Source: an uncultured Flavobacteriales bacterium (GTDB lineage: Bacteria > Bacteroidota > Bacteroidia > Flavobacteriales > Schleiferiaceae). From it: 7,439 bases of DNA. The stretch lies in NCBI GenBank assembly GCA_903821715.1, contig CAIJMB010000228.1:1-7439 (forward strand), given 5' to 3'. This document shows, one piece after another, positions 1-6,773 of this stretch. The notes under the pieces are model-generated. The model made no database searches, was not told the DNA's origin, and saw only the letters and a program-made list of their open reading frames with translations. Numbering within the stretch: the first letter of the stretch is position 1; every line of letters starts with the position of its first letter. Made by a program: the position numbers and the translations under genes.

Positions 1-168
1 CTCTAAGTCGTAGAGATCCAGGTTGGTGTAGCCACGGAGGGCCAAGTCTAGAGCGTGGTCACCGCCCGATGCGATGAGGTGATAGTGGTCTGCGGGGTAC
101 CGATCCCACAAACTGTGGAGCAGGCGTGGGTCTTCCCAAGATTGGGCGTAGTGCGGTCGGGCAGGCAT
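1..168 (-). CDS. DUF3419 / BtaA-like protein, N-terminal fragment
   Basis: Leftward reading frame starting at ATG 168-166 and still open at the left edge, so only the first 56 residues are seen. The start reads MPARPHYAQSWEDP, and residues 31-42 read LIASGGDHALDL. The YxQxWEDP motif (W11-E12-D13-P14) followed by a hydrophobic strand and an [SG]-[AG]-G-x-[NH]-A-L loop is the N-terminal signature I know from DUF3419 proteins. That family includes BtaA, which transfers the 3-amino-3-carboxypropyl group of S-adenosylmethionine to diacylglycerol in betaine-lipid synthesis; the glycine loop would be part of the SAM site. Residues 50-56 (LDLYDLE) fit the following strand and acidic residue. The start is supported because family members often begin a few residues before the WEDP motif. 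No signal peptide is seen, so it should be cytoplasmic or membrane-associated. Many Bacteroidota members are uncharacterised, so the family is fairly secure but the substrate is not. Confidence 0.7.
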   Translation of the reverse strand, partial: MPARPHYAQSWEDPRLLHSLWDRYPADHYHLIASGGDHALDLALRGYTNLDLYDLE

Positions 169-275
169 GTTCAAATATCTGAATTTGCCTGATCGGAACC
201 GTGGTGGTTTTCGCGGAATGTTACCAAGATGTTAGGATTTTCTGCGGAATCGCGCCGTATTTTCGCGCTCCACTC
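169..275. promoter_or_regulatory. Divergent spacer with the tRNA-Leu promoter region
   Basis: Short non-coding gap between the leftward DUF3419 gene and the rightward tRNA gene, so both promoters should lie here. The best match to the Bacteroidota -7 element (TAnnTTTG) on the plus strand is TATTTTCG at 258-265, one mismatch, which would place a start site a few bases before the tRNA 5' end at 276. I could not find a convincing -33 TTG at the right spacing, so the exact box is a weak call; the assignment rests mainly on position. Confidence 0.35.
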
Positions 276-361
276 GTCCAAGTGGTGAAATAGGTAGACA
301 CGAGGGACTTAAAATCCCTTGATCAGTGATGGTCGTGCGGGTTCGATTCCCGCCTTGGGCA
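276..361 (+). tRNA. tRNA-Leu (anticodon UAA)
   Basis: A complete class II tRNA fold can be drawn by hand. The acceptor stem pairs 276-282 (GTCCAAG) with 354-360 (CTTGGGC), with one G-U pair. The D-arm follows with the usual GG-containing loop. The anticodon stem pairs AGGGA (303-307) with TCCCT (315-319) around loop CTTAAAA, giving anticodon TAA at 310-312. The long variable arm (320-336) contains a GATC/GGTC stem, typical of leucine tRNAs. The T-stem pairs GCGGG (337-341) with CCCGC (349-353) around TTCGATT. The discriminator is A361. The 3' CCA is not encoded (CGT follows) and must be added by nucleotidyltransferase. It decodes UUA and, by wobble, UUG. Confidence 0.97.
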
Positions 362-370
362 CGTACTTTT

Positions 371-404
371 GAGGCATGCACCCGCGGCTATGCCTCTTTT
401 TTTT
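371..404 (+). terminator. Intrinsic terminator of tRNA-Leu, overlapping the next gene's start
   Basis: A perfect 7-bp inverted repeat, GAGGCAT (371-377) and ATGCCTC (390-396), is extended by a G-U pair and followed at once by eight T residues (397-404). It begins 9 nt after the tRNA 3' end, the expected place and form for a Rho-independent terminator. It also covers the ATG and first ten or so codons of the downstream beta-barrel gene; see that entry and the findings. Confidence 0.75.
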
Positions 405-1413
405 CGCCCTATCCCTACTTGGGTGGAATGCCGTCGCGCAGGTTGCGGCCCCGGCGGCGCTGGATCGCTTTGCGTCCCGAGCGCTTGATTCCGCTTGGAG
501 GCCTGAGGTGCTGGGCTACATCAGGAATACCGAATTTTTTCACCCCGCCGAGGAAGGTCGCACGCGTTTTGGCGCCCTGGTTGGGCTGCGTAGAGGGTAT
601 GAGCTCAAGAATGGTCGTAGCGCCGAACTAGGGGTGATGGCCAACCAAAGTTTTGGGGCTGCGCCGCAGTTGCTGCCGTGGGTGGCGCTTCGTGCTCAGG
701 GTGCTGGCTACCAGATTCAGTTTGGTAGCATCGCCGATAGGGGGCACGGGCTTCCGCGGCAGCTGTTGAATCCGGATTTGCGCTACGCCGTTCCGGTGGT
801 GTACGGGTTGAGCGGGACCAGTGATTTTAAGCGGTTCCGCGCCCACTATTGGGCGGAATGGTTGACGGCCATTGACTACGGAAGTCCGTTCAAAGAACAA
901 ATTCACGGCGGTGCGACGGCTGGTTGGGTCGGCGAACATGCGCGCCTCGAGGGGGTGCTTCAGTACCACCATGTGGGGGGGCAAATTGATTCGTCGCCTG
1001 CGACGGATGGCAACCGCTTGAACTACGGTCTGATGGGGCAGGCCTCATTAGGTGCTGTTGAATTGCGTGCTGCGCATCTGCGCTACGCGGATCCGCTGGA
1101 GCGCTTTGGTCCTGAGGCTCAGGGCTTCGGAACCTCTGCCGAGGTGTCGGTGACGGCAAGCCCTAAGCTTCGCGTGGAGGCTAGCTACTGGCAGGCTGAG
1201 AATTTTCGGGCTCCGCTAGGGCAAGGGATTTTTCAGAGCCGGAATCCTGAGGATCCAAGCACGTGGTACCGGGAGCAACCTCAGTTGCTGGGCTTGGGAT
1301 TGGCGTGGGAAGGTTTGGCTTCGCTGCGCATTCGCGCCTGGTACGACGTGGCGGACCGCAGTGTCCAGCCGTCGGTTACCTGGGTTCGCTACGTGGTGCT
1401 GGATCCGCTTTAG
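376..1413 (+). CDS. Porin-like outer-membrane beta-barrel protein
   Basis: A 345-aa exported protein. Residues 1-21 form a signal peptide (MHPR n-region, hydrophobic LCLFFFALSLLGW core, cut AVA|Q22). The rest is a run of alternating polar/hydrophobic strands with aromatic belts and short turns, as in an outer-membrane barrel. The stretch from about residue 45 (YIRNTEFFHPAEEGRTRFG) and the later GLPRQLLNPDLRY segment resemble a conserved but functionally uncharacterised Bacteroidota outer-membrane family, so a role in passive solute passage is only inferred. ATG 376 is the only usable start: an in-frame TGA lies at 370-372, no later ATG, GTG or TTG keeps the signal peptide, and no Shine-Dalgarno is present. 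The start codon is 14 nt after the tRNA-Leu 3' end and inside its terminator hairpin, so expression may need readthrough or an internal promoter. The 3' end overlaps the convergent gene by 38 nt. Confidence 0.72.
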   Translation: MHPRLCLFFFALSLLGWNAVAQVAAPAALDRFASRALDSAWRPEVLGYIRNTEFFHPAEEGRTRFGALVGLRRGYELKNGRSAELGVMANQSFGAAPQLLPWVALRAQGAGYQIQFGSIADRGHGLPRQLLNPDLRYAVPVVYGLSGTSDFKRFRAHYWAEWLTAIDYGSPFKEQIHGGATAGWVGEHARLEGVLQYHHVGGQIDSSPATDGNRLNYGLMGQASLGAVELRAAHLRYADPLERFGPEAQGFGTSAEVSVTASPKLRVEASYWQAENFRAPLGQGIFQSRNPEDPSTWYREQPQLLGLGLAWEGLASLRIRAWYDVADRSVQPSVTWVRYVVLDPL

Positions 1414-2017
1414 GGGACCAGGCATAGTACAGTCCGAGGCCAGCGATCAGGTGGTTGCCCGCGAGTCGGGCGCGCCAATGCTTCGTGATTTGGTAGTCCG
1501 CAGTGAGGTTGGCGCCGGCAAAGACTCCGCCGTCGGGACCGTCGACGGCAAGCAGCGCGGAATTTTGGAGTGTATGGACGAGGTGGTAGCCAGAAAGGCC
1601 TCCAGCCTGGAGTGCGAATCGCCACCGGTCGTTGGGGCGGTAGCTGGCTTCGGCCCCGAGCATGAAAGAGAGCTGGTGCCACGAGTTCCACATCGCTGAT
1701 TGAATCAGAAAGAACTGCCAGGGGGCCTCGGGACGTGTTCCGAGGCGAATGCGCGTCGCGAACATCGGATGGTTGTGGTTGAAGCGGTAGGCCCACGCGG
1801 TATCGCGAAAGGTGAAGGCGTACTGGCTCTGGCCGGGAAGGGTGCTGGGGTCGCGCCAGGTTCCGGGAACCTGAATCCAGTCGCGGCGAGTCACCACGTC
1901 GTCACCGTGCCAGGTGCGCAAGTAGCCGAGCTCGAATTCGATCCGCGGCGTTTGGGCCGAAAGTTGATGCGCACCAAGGGTAAGTATGGCAAGAATTGCG
2001 GTTAAAAACGATTTCAT
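1376..2017 (-). CDS. Exported beta-barrel protein of unknown function
   Basis: A 213-aa protein with a clear signal peptide (MKSFLTAILAILTLG core, cut LSA|Q22). The mature part has many short amphipathic strands rich in Trp and Tyr (for example around residues 55-75 and 97-120) and repeated strand-turn patterns such as SYRPNDRWRFALQAGG, so I read it as a small, roughly 8- to 10-stranded outer-membrane barrel. I do not recognise the family. The last clear barrel strand (GLGLYYAW) is followed by a polar, proline-containing tail of about 13 residues (SPKADPAPRSEPR). That tail is encoded almost exactly by the 38 nt that overlap the convergent porin-like gene, which suggests the original stop codon was lost and the frame runs on into its neighbour. 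The gene is transcribed divergently from the amylase gene across a 69-nt spacer. Confidence 0.68.
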   Translation of the reverse strand: MKSFLTAILAILTLGAHQLSAQTPRIEFELGYLRTWHGDDVVTRRDWIQVPGTWRDPSTLPGQSQYAFTFRDTAWAYRFNHNHPMFATRIRLGTRPEAPWQFFLIQSAMWNSWHQLSFMLGAEASYRPNDRWRFALQAGGLSGYHLVHTLQNSALLAVDGPDGGVFAGANLTADYQITKHWRARLAGNHLIAGLGLYYAWSPKADPAPRSEPR

Positions 2018-2086
2018 AAGTGAAATCTACGGGGATTTCGAAGATTTTTTATTAAGTGTACGCAGTACGCTTACTACTTTTAGGCT
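2018..2086. promoter_or_regulatory. Divergent promoter region of the beta-barrel and amylase genes
   Basis: This AT-rich 69-nt spacer must hold both promoters. Rightward, TACTTTTA (2075-2082) matches the Bacteroidota -7 element TAnnTTTG except for the last base and lies 4 nt before the amylase ATG. Leftward, TAGATTTC (read on the minus strand, 2029-2022) matches except for its last base and lies 4 nt before the other ATG. If either box is used, the mRNAs would be nearly leaderless, in keeping with the absence of Shine-Dalgarno sequences. No good -33 TTG is visible, so the boxes are tentative. Confidence 0.35.
2053..2073. promoter_or_regulatory. Operator-like palindrome upstream of the amylase gene
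   Basis: Two 9-bp arms, TAAGTGTAC (2053-2061) and GTACGCTTA (2065-2073), are inverted repeats around GCA with a single imperfect pair (2057/2069, T-G). The element ends 2 nt before the -7-like box and 13 nt before the amylase start codon, where a bound dimeric regulator would block RNA polymerase. A repressor or activator of carbohydrate genes is an attractive guess, but no regulator gene is in the window. It could instead form an RNA hairpin if transcription starts further upstream. Confidence 0.4.
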
Positions 2087-4825
2087 ATGAGAAAACTACT
2101 CCTAGGTTTGGCTTTGGTCGGCGCGACCGCAGGTTCCGCGCAAATTTTGAGCGTAACGCCGGCTTTTCCGACCCAAAACGATACCGTTACCATCGTGTAC
2201 AATGCGGCTCAGGGCAATGGGGCATTGGTCGGAACCACTCCCGTATACGCCCACGCCGGGTTGATTACTTCGACCTCTACGTCGCCCACCAACTGGCAGT
2301 TTGTGCAGGGAACCTGGGGGCAGCCTACCGCAAAGGTGCTGATGACCGATTTGGGAAGCAACCAGCACCGGATTAAGTACCATATTCCGACGTTTTATGG
2401 GTTTCCGACGGGAACTCAGGTGCAGGAGCTGGCGTTTGTGTTTCGAAACGCCGCCGGAACCGTGGTGGGGCGCAATGCCGACGGTTCAGACATCTACTAC
2501 CCAATATATCCCGCGAATGCCGGGTTGCTCGCGGCATTTTTTGCGCCCTCAGGCCCTCAGATTGCCGAAATTGGCGATACGATTTCGCTGGTGGCGGCAT
2601 CGAACCAAAGCGCAACGCTCAAGATTTATGACAACGGGGCGCTTAAGACCACGGTCTTGAATGCAACCTCATTGAGTTACGATTTGTTAGTGACGCAGTC
2701 TGGCCAGCATACGGTGGTGCTCGAGGCGACTTCTGGGACGTCTACTGCCTATGATACGTTGACTTACGTGAGTAATCCGATTCAGATGGTTGCATCGGTC
2801 CCTCAAGGTTGGGTGGACGGGGCTAACTATTTGAACGATAGCACGGTGGGTTTGGTTCTTCGAGCTCCCGGTAAAGAGTTTGTCTACCTCCTTGGGGATT
2901 TCAATAATTTTTTGCCCAACACCGCGCACTTCATGAATAAGAGTGTGGACGGTCAACGGTTTTGGATTCAGATTTCAGTGACTCCGGGCCAAACCTACGC
3001 GTACCAGTATTGGATTGACGGGGCGATCAAAATTGCGGATCCGTTTGCTGAACTGGTGCTTGATCCGGGTGCAGATGCGGGTATTCCAGCGGGCACCTGG
3101 CCGGGCCTGCATCCCTATCCGACGGGTAAGACCACAGGATTTTGTTCACTAATGCGCCCGGGTAAAACCGAGTATGTTTGGAAGAATACCAACTTCGCCC
3201 CTCCCGGTAAGGCGGACCTCATCATCTATGAGTTGCTCGTTCGAGATTTCATCGCAGCCCGCAATTACCAAGCGCTCATCGACACGCTAGGTTATTTGCA
3301 GCGCCTCGGAATCAATGCCATCGAACTTATGCCCAACAACGAGTTTGAGAACAATGAGAGCTGGGGCTACAATCCGAGCTTTCACATGGCGCTAGACAAG
3401 TACTACGGCACCCCCGAGAAGTTTAAAGAGTTCGTGGATTCGTGCCACAGCAAGGGCATAGCAGTAATTGCTGATATGGTATTCAACCACGCCTTTGGTC
3501 AGAGCCCCCTGCTCGCGATGTACTGGGATTCCGCCAACAACCGTCCCGCGGCCAACAATCCATGGTTTAATGCGGTATGTCCGCACCCGGCGTACTGCTG
3601 GGGGTACGACTTCAACCATGAGTCGCAGGCGACGAAGGACTTCGTGGATCGGGTAACCACTTTTTGGCTTGAGGAGTACCGTATTGATGGAATTCGCTTT
3701 GACTTTACCAAGGGATTTGTCAATGCTCAGACCGATTTTTCTGCGATCCGCCAGAATTTAATTAAGCGAATGGGTGACACAATTTGGGCGATTAACCCCA
3801 ATGCGCATCTGATTTTGGAGCATTGGTGCAACAACAACGAAGAGAAGATTCTTTCGGACTACGGCTTTATGCTTTGGGGTAATCAGACCTACAATTTTCA
3901 CCAAGCTGGCGCTGGCCATAGTCAGAGCAACTTCTCATGGGCCTATCACGGTTCGCGCGGATGGTCGCAGCCGAGTCTGGTTTCGTACCCCGAGAGCCAC
4001 GACGAAGAGCGACTGATGTACGAAGTCAACACGTACGGCAACCAGTCCAATCCCAACCACAATCCTCGGTCACTAGCCACTGGCTTGGGTCGGGCCGAAG
4101 CGGTGAATTTGTTTGCTTACCTAATACCAGGGCCCCGCATGGTCTGGATGTTCGGCGAATTGGGCTACGACGTGTCCATCAACAACCCCTGCCGTGTCTG
4201 CAACAAACCGATCCTTTGGAACTACTACCAGGTTCCGGAACGCCGCCGCTTGTACGACGTAACCGCAGCGATCTTTAATGTGCGCCGCGCCCATCCCGCA
4301 ACATTCAGGGACGGAACCTTCAGCCACAGCCTTGCCGGTTCAGTGAAGCGGATGATTTTCAACAGTCCGGGAATGGATGCGGTCGTCCTCGGCAACTTCG
4401 CGGTGACTACGCAGAGCGCCATCCCGGCGTTTACGAAGGTCGGAACCTGGTACGAGTACTTCACAGGCGATTCCATTGTGGTTACCGATCCGGTTGCTTC
4501 GCTGTCGCTGGCTCCGGGTGGGTACCGATTGTATACCAGCGAGAAGCTCGCGAAGCCACAGATCACGCTTTCAGCCACGGAGCTAGTTGCCGCCACGTCG
4601 CGCGTGTTTCCCAATCCTGCGCTTGACGGATTTTGGCTGGATCGCCCTACAGCAAAGGGACAGCTTGTGCTCGTCGATGCCCAAGGCCGCGTGCTTCGAC
4701 GATGGATGCGATCAGGGTCAGACCTTGAGCACTTTGACCTTGGCGGATTGCCTGCAGGTTGGTACGTGCTCAATGTGCAGGACGAGCTTGGCAGCGAGCG
4801 CCATACCTTGCAGGTTCAGTACTAG
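2087..4825 (+). CDS. Secreted GH13 alpha-amylase family glycosidase with T9SS sorting domain
   Basis: A 912-aa multidomain enzyme expected to hydrolyse alpha-glucans (starch, glycogen or pullulan type) outside the cell. In order: signal peptide 1-18 (GSA|Q19); an N-terminal beta module of about 19-142 of a type often found in Bacteroidota amylases (starts VTPAFPTQNDTVTIVYNA); an Ig-like domain at about 150-232; a CBM48/isoamylase-type E-set domain at about 240-330 (YLLGDFNNF); the GH13 TIM barrel at about 376-740; a C-terminal beta domain; and a type A T9SS sorting domain at about 838-912 (VFPNP, GLPAGWYVL, final TLQVQY). All four GH13 regions are present: D463-MVFNH, the GIRFD motif with nucleophile D539, acid/base E578 in LILEHW, and H638-D639 stabilising the transition state. 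The enzyme should therefore be active; exact specificity cannot be read. Unusual extra cysteines (498, 504, 581, 702, 705) cluster in the barrel. The PAP2 gene follows after 6 nt, so the two are probably co-transcribed. Confidence 0.93.
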   Translation: MRKLLLGLALVGATAGSAQILSVTPAFPTQNDTVTIVYNAAQGNGALVGTTPVYAHAGLITSTSTSPTNWQFVQGTWGQPTAKVLMTDLGSNQHRIKYHIPTFYGFPTGTQVQELAFVFRNAAGTVVGRNADGSDIYYPIYPANAGLLAAFFAPSGPQIAEIGDTISLVAASNQSATLKIYDNGALKTTVLNATSLSYDLLVTQSGQHTVVLEATSGTSTAYDTLTYVSNPIQMVASVPQGWVDGANYLNDSTVGLVLRAPGKEFVYLLGDFNNFLPNTAHFMNKSVDGQRFWIQISVTPGQTYAYQYWIDGAIKIADPFAELVLDPGADAGIPAGTWPGLHPYPTGKTTGFCSLMRPGKTEYVWKNTNFAPPGKADLIIYELLVRDFIAARNYQALIDTLGYLQRLGINAIELMPNNEFENNESWGYNPSFHMALDKYYGTPEKFKEFVDSCHSKGIAVIADMVFNHAFGQSPLLAMYWDSANNRPAANNPWFNAVCPHPAYCWGYDFNHESQATKDFVDRVTTFWLEEYRIDGIRFDFTKGFVNAQTDFSAIRQNLIKRMGDTIWAINPNAHLILEHWCNNNEEKILSDYGFMLWGNQTYNFHQAGAGHSQSNFSWAYHGSRGWSQPSLVSYPESHDEERLMYEVNTYGNQSNPNHNPRSLATGLGRAEAVNLFAYLIPGPRMVWMFGELGYDVSINNPCRVCNKPILWNYYQVPERRRLYDVTAAIFNVRRAHPATFRDGTFSHSLAGSVKRMIFNSPGMDAVVLGNFAVTTQSAIPAFTKVGTWYEYFTGDSIVVTDPVASLSLAPGGYRLYTSEKLAKPQITLSATELVAATSRVFPNPALDGFWLDRPTAKGQLVLVDAQGRVLRRWMRSGSDLEHFDLGGLPAGWYVLNVQDELGSERHTLQVQY

Positions 4826-4831
4826 AACCGT

Positions 4832-5566
4832 ATGATTCGTCGCCTCGTTCTCGCTAGCGCGCTGCTAGCCACCCAGTTTGCGTGGGCTCAGATTCCGTAC
4901 CGCCTCAGCATGCGCACGGATGGGCTGACCTACGGAGCAAACGCCGCCCTTTTGGGTTGGAACGCGTATGCCGCGTCCCAGCACCGCGGCTTCAGTGAAT
5001 TCGAGCTCGCCACGTTGGGGTCGCCCCAGGCCGTGGGTTGGGACCGTGTGGCGCTCAATCGATGGGACGAGTCGGCTGGTAAGCGATCGGACTACGCGCT
5101 GTTTACCGCATTCGGAACCGCCGGCCTCACCGCCCTTGCGCACACCCATGCCGACCGCCGCTTTGGTGACGCAGTGGTCTTGGGGAGCATGTGGTTTCAG
5201 ACCAACCTGAGCACTTTGATGCTGTCGGACGCCGTGAAGAATTCGGTCCGCCGCAATCGGCCGTTTGTGTACTACGACGGGGCGCCTTTGGCGGAACGCA
5301 TGGAAGCCGACGCGCGCAAGTCCTTTTTTTCGGGCCATGCCAGCCTCACTGCCTGCAATACTTTTTTTGCCGCCAAAGTGTGGAGCGACATGCATCCCGA
5401 CTCTCGCTGGGCCCCGGTGGTTTGGTCGGCGGCAGCGCTGGTTCCAGCATATGTTGCGTGGCAGCGGGTTGAGGCGGGCAAGCACTACCCCTCAGACGTC
5501 GTTATCGGAACCGTCGTGGGGGCAGCCGTGGGCTACCTCATTCCGACGATTCACTTGGATCGCTAA
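4832..5566 (+). CDS. PAP2-family membrane phosphatase
   Basis: A 244-aa protein of the PAP2/acid phosphatase superfamily, which removes phosphate from lipid phosphates or small phosphoesters through a phospho-histidine intermediate. All three signature motifs are intact: KxxxxxxRP at K136-P144, SGH at S167-H169 (H169 is probably the proton donor) and RxxxxxHxxxD at R212-D222 (H218 the likely nucleophile, paired with D222). Residues 1-19 look like a cleavable signal peptide (AWA|Q20), and several hydrophobic segments follow (about 33-48, 88-105, 115-135, 187-205, 223-238). It is therefore probably an inner-membrane protein with a periplasm-facing active site, as in lipid A- or undecaprenyl-pyrophosphate-type phosphatases; the substrate is not determinable here. 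It begins 6 nt after the amylase stop with no obvious Shine-Dalgarno, suggesting one transcript and coupled translation. Its 3' end overlaps the convergent usher-like gene by 29 nt. Confidence 0.88.
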   Translation: MIRRLVLASALLATQFAWAQIPYRLSMRTDGLTYGANAALLGWNAYAASQHRGFSEFELATLGSPQAVGWDRVALNRWDESAGKRSDYALFTAFGTAGLTALAHTHADRRFGDAVVLGSMWFQTNLSTLMLSDAVKNSVRRNRPFVYYDGAPLAERMEADARKSFFSGHASLTACNTFFAAKVWSDMHPDSRWAPVVWSAAALVPAYVAWQRVEAGKHYPSDVVIGTVVGAAVGYLIPTIHLDR

Positions 5567-6773
5567 CCCACCGAATCTGGGTCACGTGGGGCTTTAGCCC
5601 AATCCAAACTGGGCTTGTAGTGCCCGGAGCAAGGGTGATGCTGTCCGCGGGAAGCTCGAGCTTCCATCCCTTGGGCGCCGAACCCGTGACTGCATAGCGC
5701 CCGGGCGGAACGTGGTCCTTCCACTGCCGGTTTTGCGGAATGAGGACGACACGGTAGGTGCTGGTGCCGTGGAGCTGCAGTTCTACGTTTGGTGGTTGTC
5801 CGGCGAAGGTGTACGTGACGTCTAGCCAGCAAGGTGTGATCTCTTCTCGCTGCGGAACCGGTTCTGATTTGTGCTTGGGCGCAAACTGGTGGCGCGCAAA
5901 AATTTGAAGACTGAGCTGCTTGCTTTTAGGGTTCCACACCGCGGCAAGCCCGCGGCCTCGGTGTACCGCGTGAATTTGGGCTACTGGCCCCCATTCGACA
6001 AAGCTTCCGCGAAAGCTTCCCCGGTCGGGCAGATGGTATCGAATCATTGCTTGCCTTCCAGAATATCCCAATGTCGCCGTGCCCCACTTGGTTTGGCTGT
6101 AGCTTATTCGGGCGAGGGTCTGCGTCAAGTCCTTGTTCGCGACCATTTGTATTCCCAACCGATTCGGCCCCCAGCATGTGCGAAATCCGATCTGTTGCTG
6201 GCTATGGTGTTCAAGGTTAGTGCTTCGCCATTCTGCAGTACTATGGCCTCTGCGTAGGCGTACGAGATCGGTTATTCCCACTGCGCTAGTACTCCGCCGC
6301 CATTCCAGGTCGCCGTGGCGAATTCCGAAGCTGCGCAGCGCAGGGCCCCACTGGACGTCCACCTTGGTGGATTCCAGTTGGTAGCCCAGTCCGAACTGCT
6401 TCTGGTAGGTGCGAACTGCGCTCAGACCCTTCCAGTGCCCTCGAGCGGTCCAACCTTGGGGGGACCAGGCTGCCCCAAGGTCCCATTGGGAACCTCGATA
6501 GGTGCCGCGGTACTGTCCCGATAAGCCCAACGCCTTGTCGGGCGACCACCATATCCCCATGTACCGGGACTGAAGCTGCCATCCCCAACCTTGAGCTTGG
6601 GTGCCGTAGCGGAGTGACCAGTGCCCGTGCTGTACACTTATTTGGGGTCGTCCTGCGGGTAAGTTCGGGGTTTGTACCCACCATTGGGTGGCGCCGTAAA
6701 CCCCTGACGTGCCAAAGCTAGGCCAGATTCCGCCTGGGAGCGAGACCAAGGCCCACCAGAGTGCGAAACTCAC
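5538..6773 (-). CDS. Usher-like outer-membrane beta-barrel with C-terminal Ig/prealbumin-like domain
   Basis: A 411-aa protein starting at GTG 6773-6771, which overlaps the TGA of the upstream chaperone-like gene (GTGA), a sign of translational coupling; no ATG fits. Residues 1 to about 18 look like a hydrophobic export signal, though without the A|Q site seen in the neighbours. Residues about 22-325 are an almost unbroken series of amphipathic strands with Trp/Tyr belts and Gly-rich turns, closing at CWLDVTYTFAG, consistent with a barrel of perhaps 14-18 strands. Residues about 328-394 form a small beta domain with the VPPGRY motif (355-360) seen in prealbumin/SpaA-like domains and in the C-terminal domains of fimbrial ushers. 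Directly after a PapD-like chaperone gene, the best reading is a reduced usher that threads subunits through the outer membrane. Classical ushers have about 800 residues plus a plug and an N-terminal domain, none of which I can see, so the role is inference; an unrelated beta-barrel is the main alternative. Confidence 0.5.
   Translation of the reverse strand: MSFALWWALVSLPGGIWPSFGTSGVYGATQWWVQTPNLPAGRPQISVQHGHWSLRYGTQAQGWGWQLQSRYMGIWWSPDKALGLSGQYRGTYRGSQWDLGAAWSPQGWTARGHWKGLSAVRTYQKQFGLGYQLESTKVDVQWGPALRSFGIRHGDLEWRRSTSAVGITDLVRLRRGHSTAEWRSTNLEHHSQQQIGFRTCWGPNRLGIQMVANKDLTQTLARISYSQTKWGTATLGYSGRQAMIRYHLPDRGSFRGSFVEWGPVAQIHAVHRGRGLAAVWNPKSKQLSLQIFARHQFAPKHKSEPVPQREEITPCWLDVTYTFAGQPPNVELQLHGTSTYRVVLIPQNRQWKDHVPPGRYAVTGSAPKGWKLELPADSITLAPGTTSPVWIGLKPHVTQIRWVSDPSESSE

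Noticed and set aside
172..179. GATATTTG (minus strand) as a -7 promoter box for the DUF3419 gene
   Set aside because: It lies only 3 nt before the start codon, so transcription would begin inside the coding region; a promoter further upstream is more likely.
276..361. tRNA-Leu 3' end as an attachment site of an integrated element
   Set aside because: No integrase gene and no repeated copy of the tRNA 3' segment is visible elsewhere in the window.
1410..1796. Long open frames antisense to, or in other frames of, the 213-aa barrel gene
   Set aside because: They lack signal peptides, domains or protein-like composition and disappear when the frame with a clear signal peptide and barrel pattern is accepted.
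5324..5368. Two runs of seven T's in the PAP2 gene, possible phase-variable tracts
   Set aside because: Both encode Phe-Phe in conserved parts of the protein, the frame is intact, and seven-base runs are common; no other sign of phase variation.
4865..5485. 206-aa open frame antisense to the PAP2 gene
   Set aside because: Composition is rich in Arg, His, Gly and Pro without any recognisable motif, while the opposite strand carries all three PAP2 motifs.
6000..6020. Short direct repeat AAAGCTTCC twice, 12 nt apart
   Set aside because: It is an in-frame duplication inside the usher-like gene coding for repeated Gly-Ser-Phe, best explained by repetitive barrel strands rather than a separate element.
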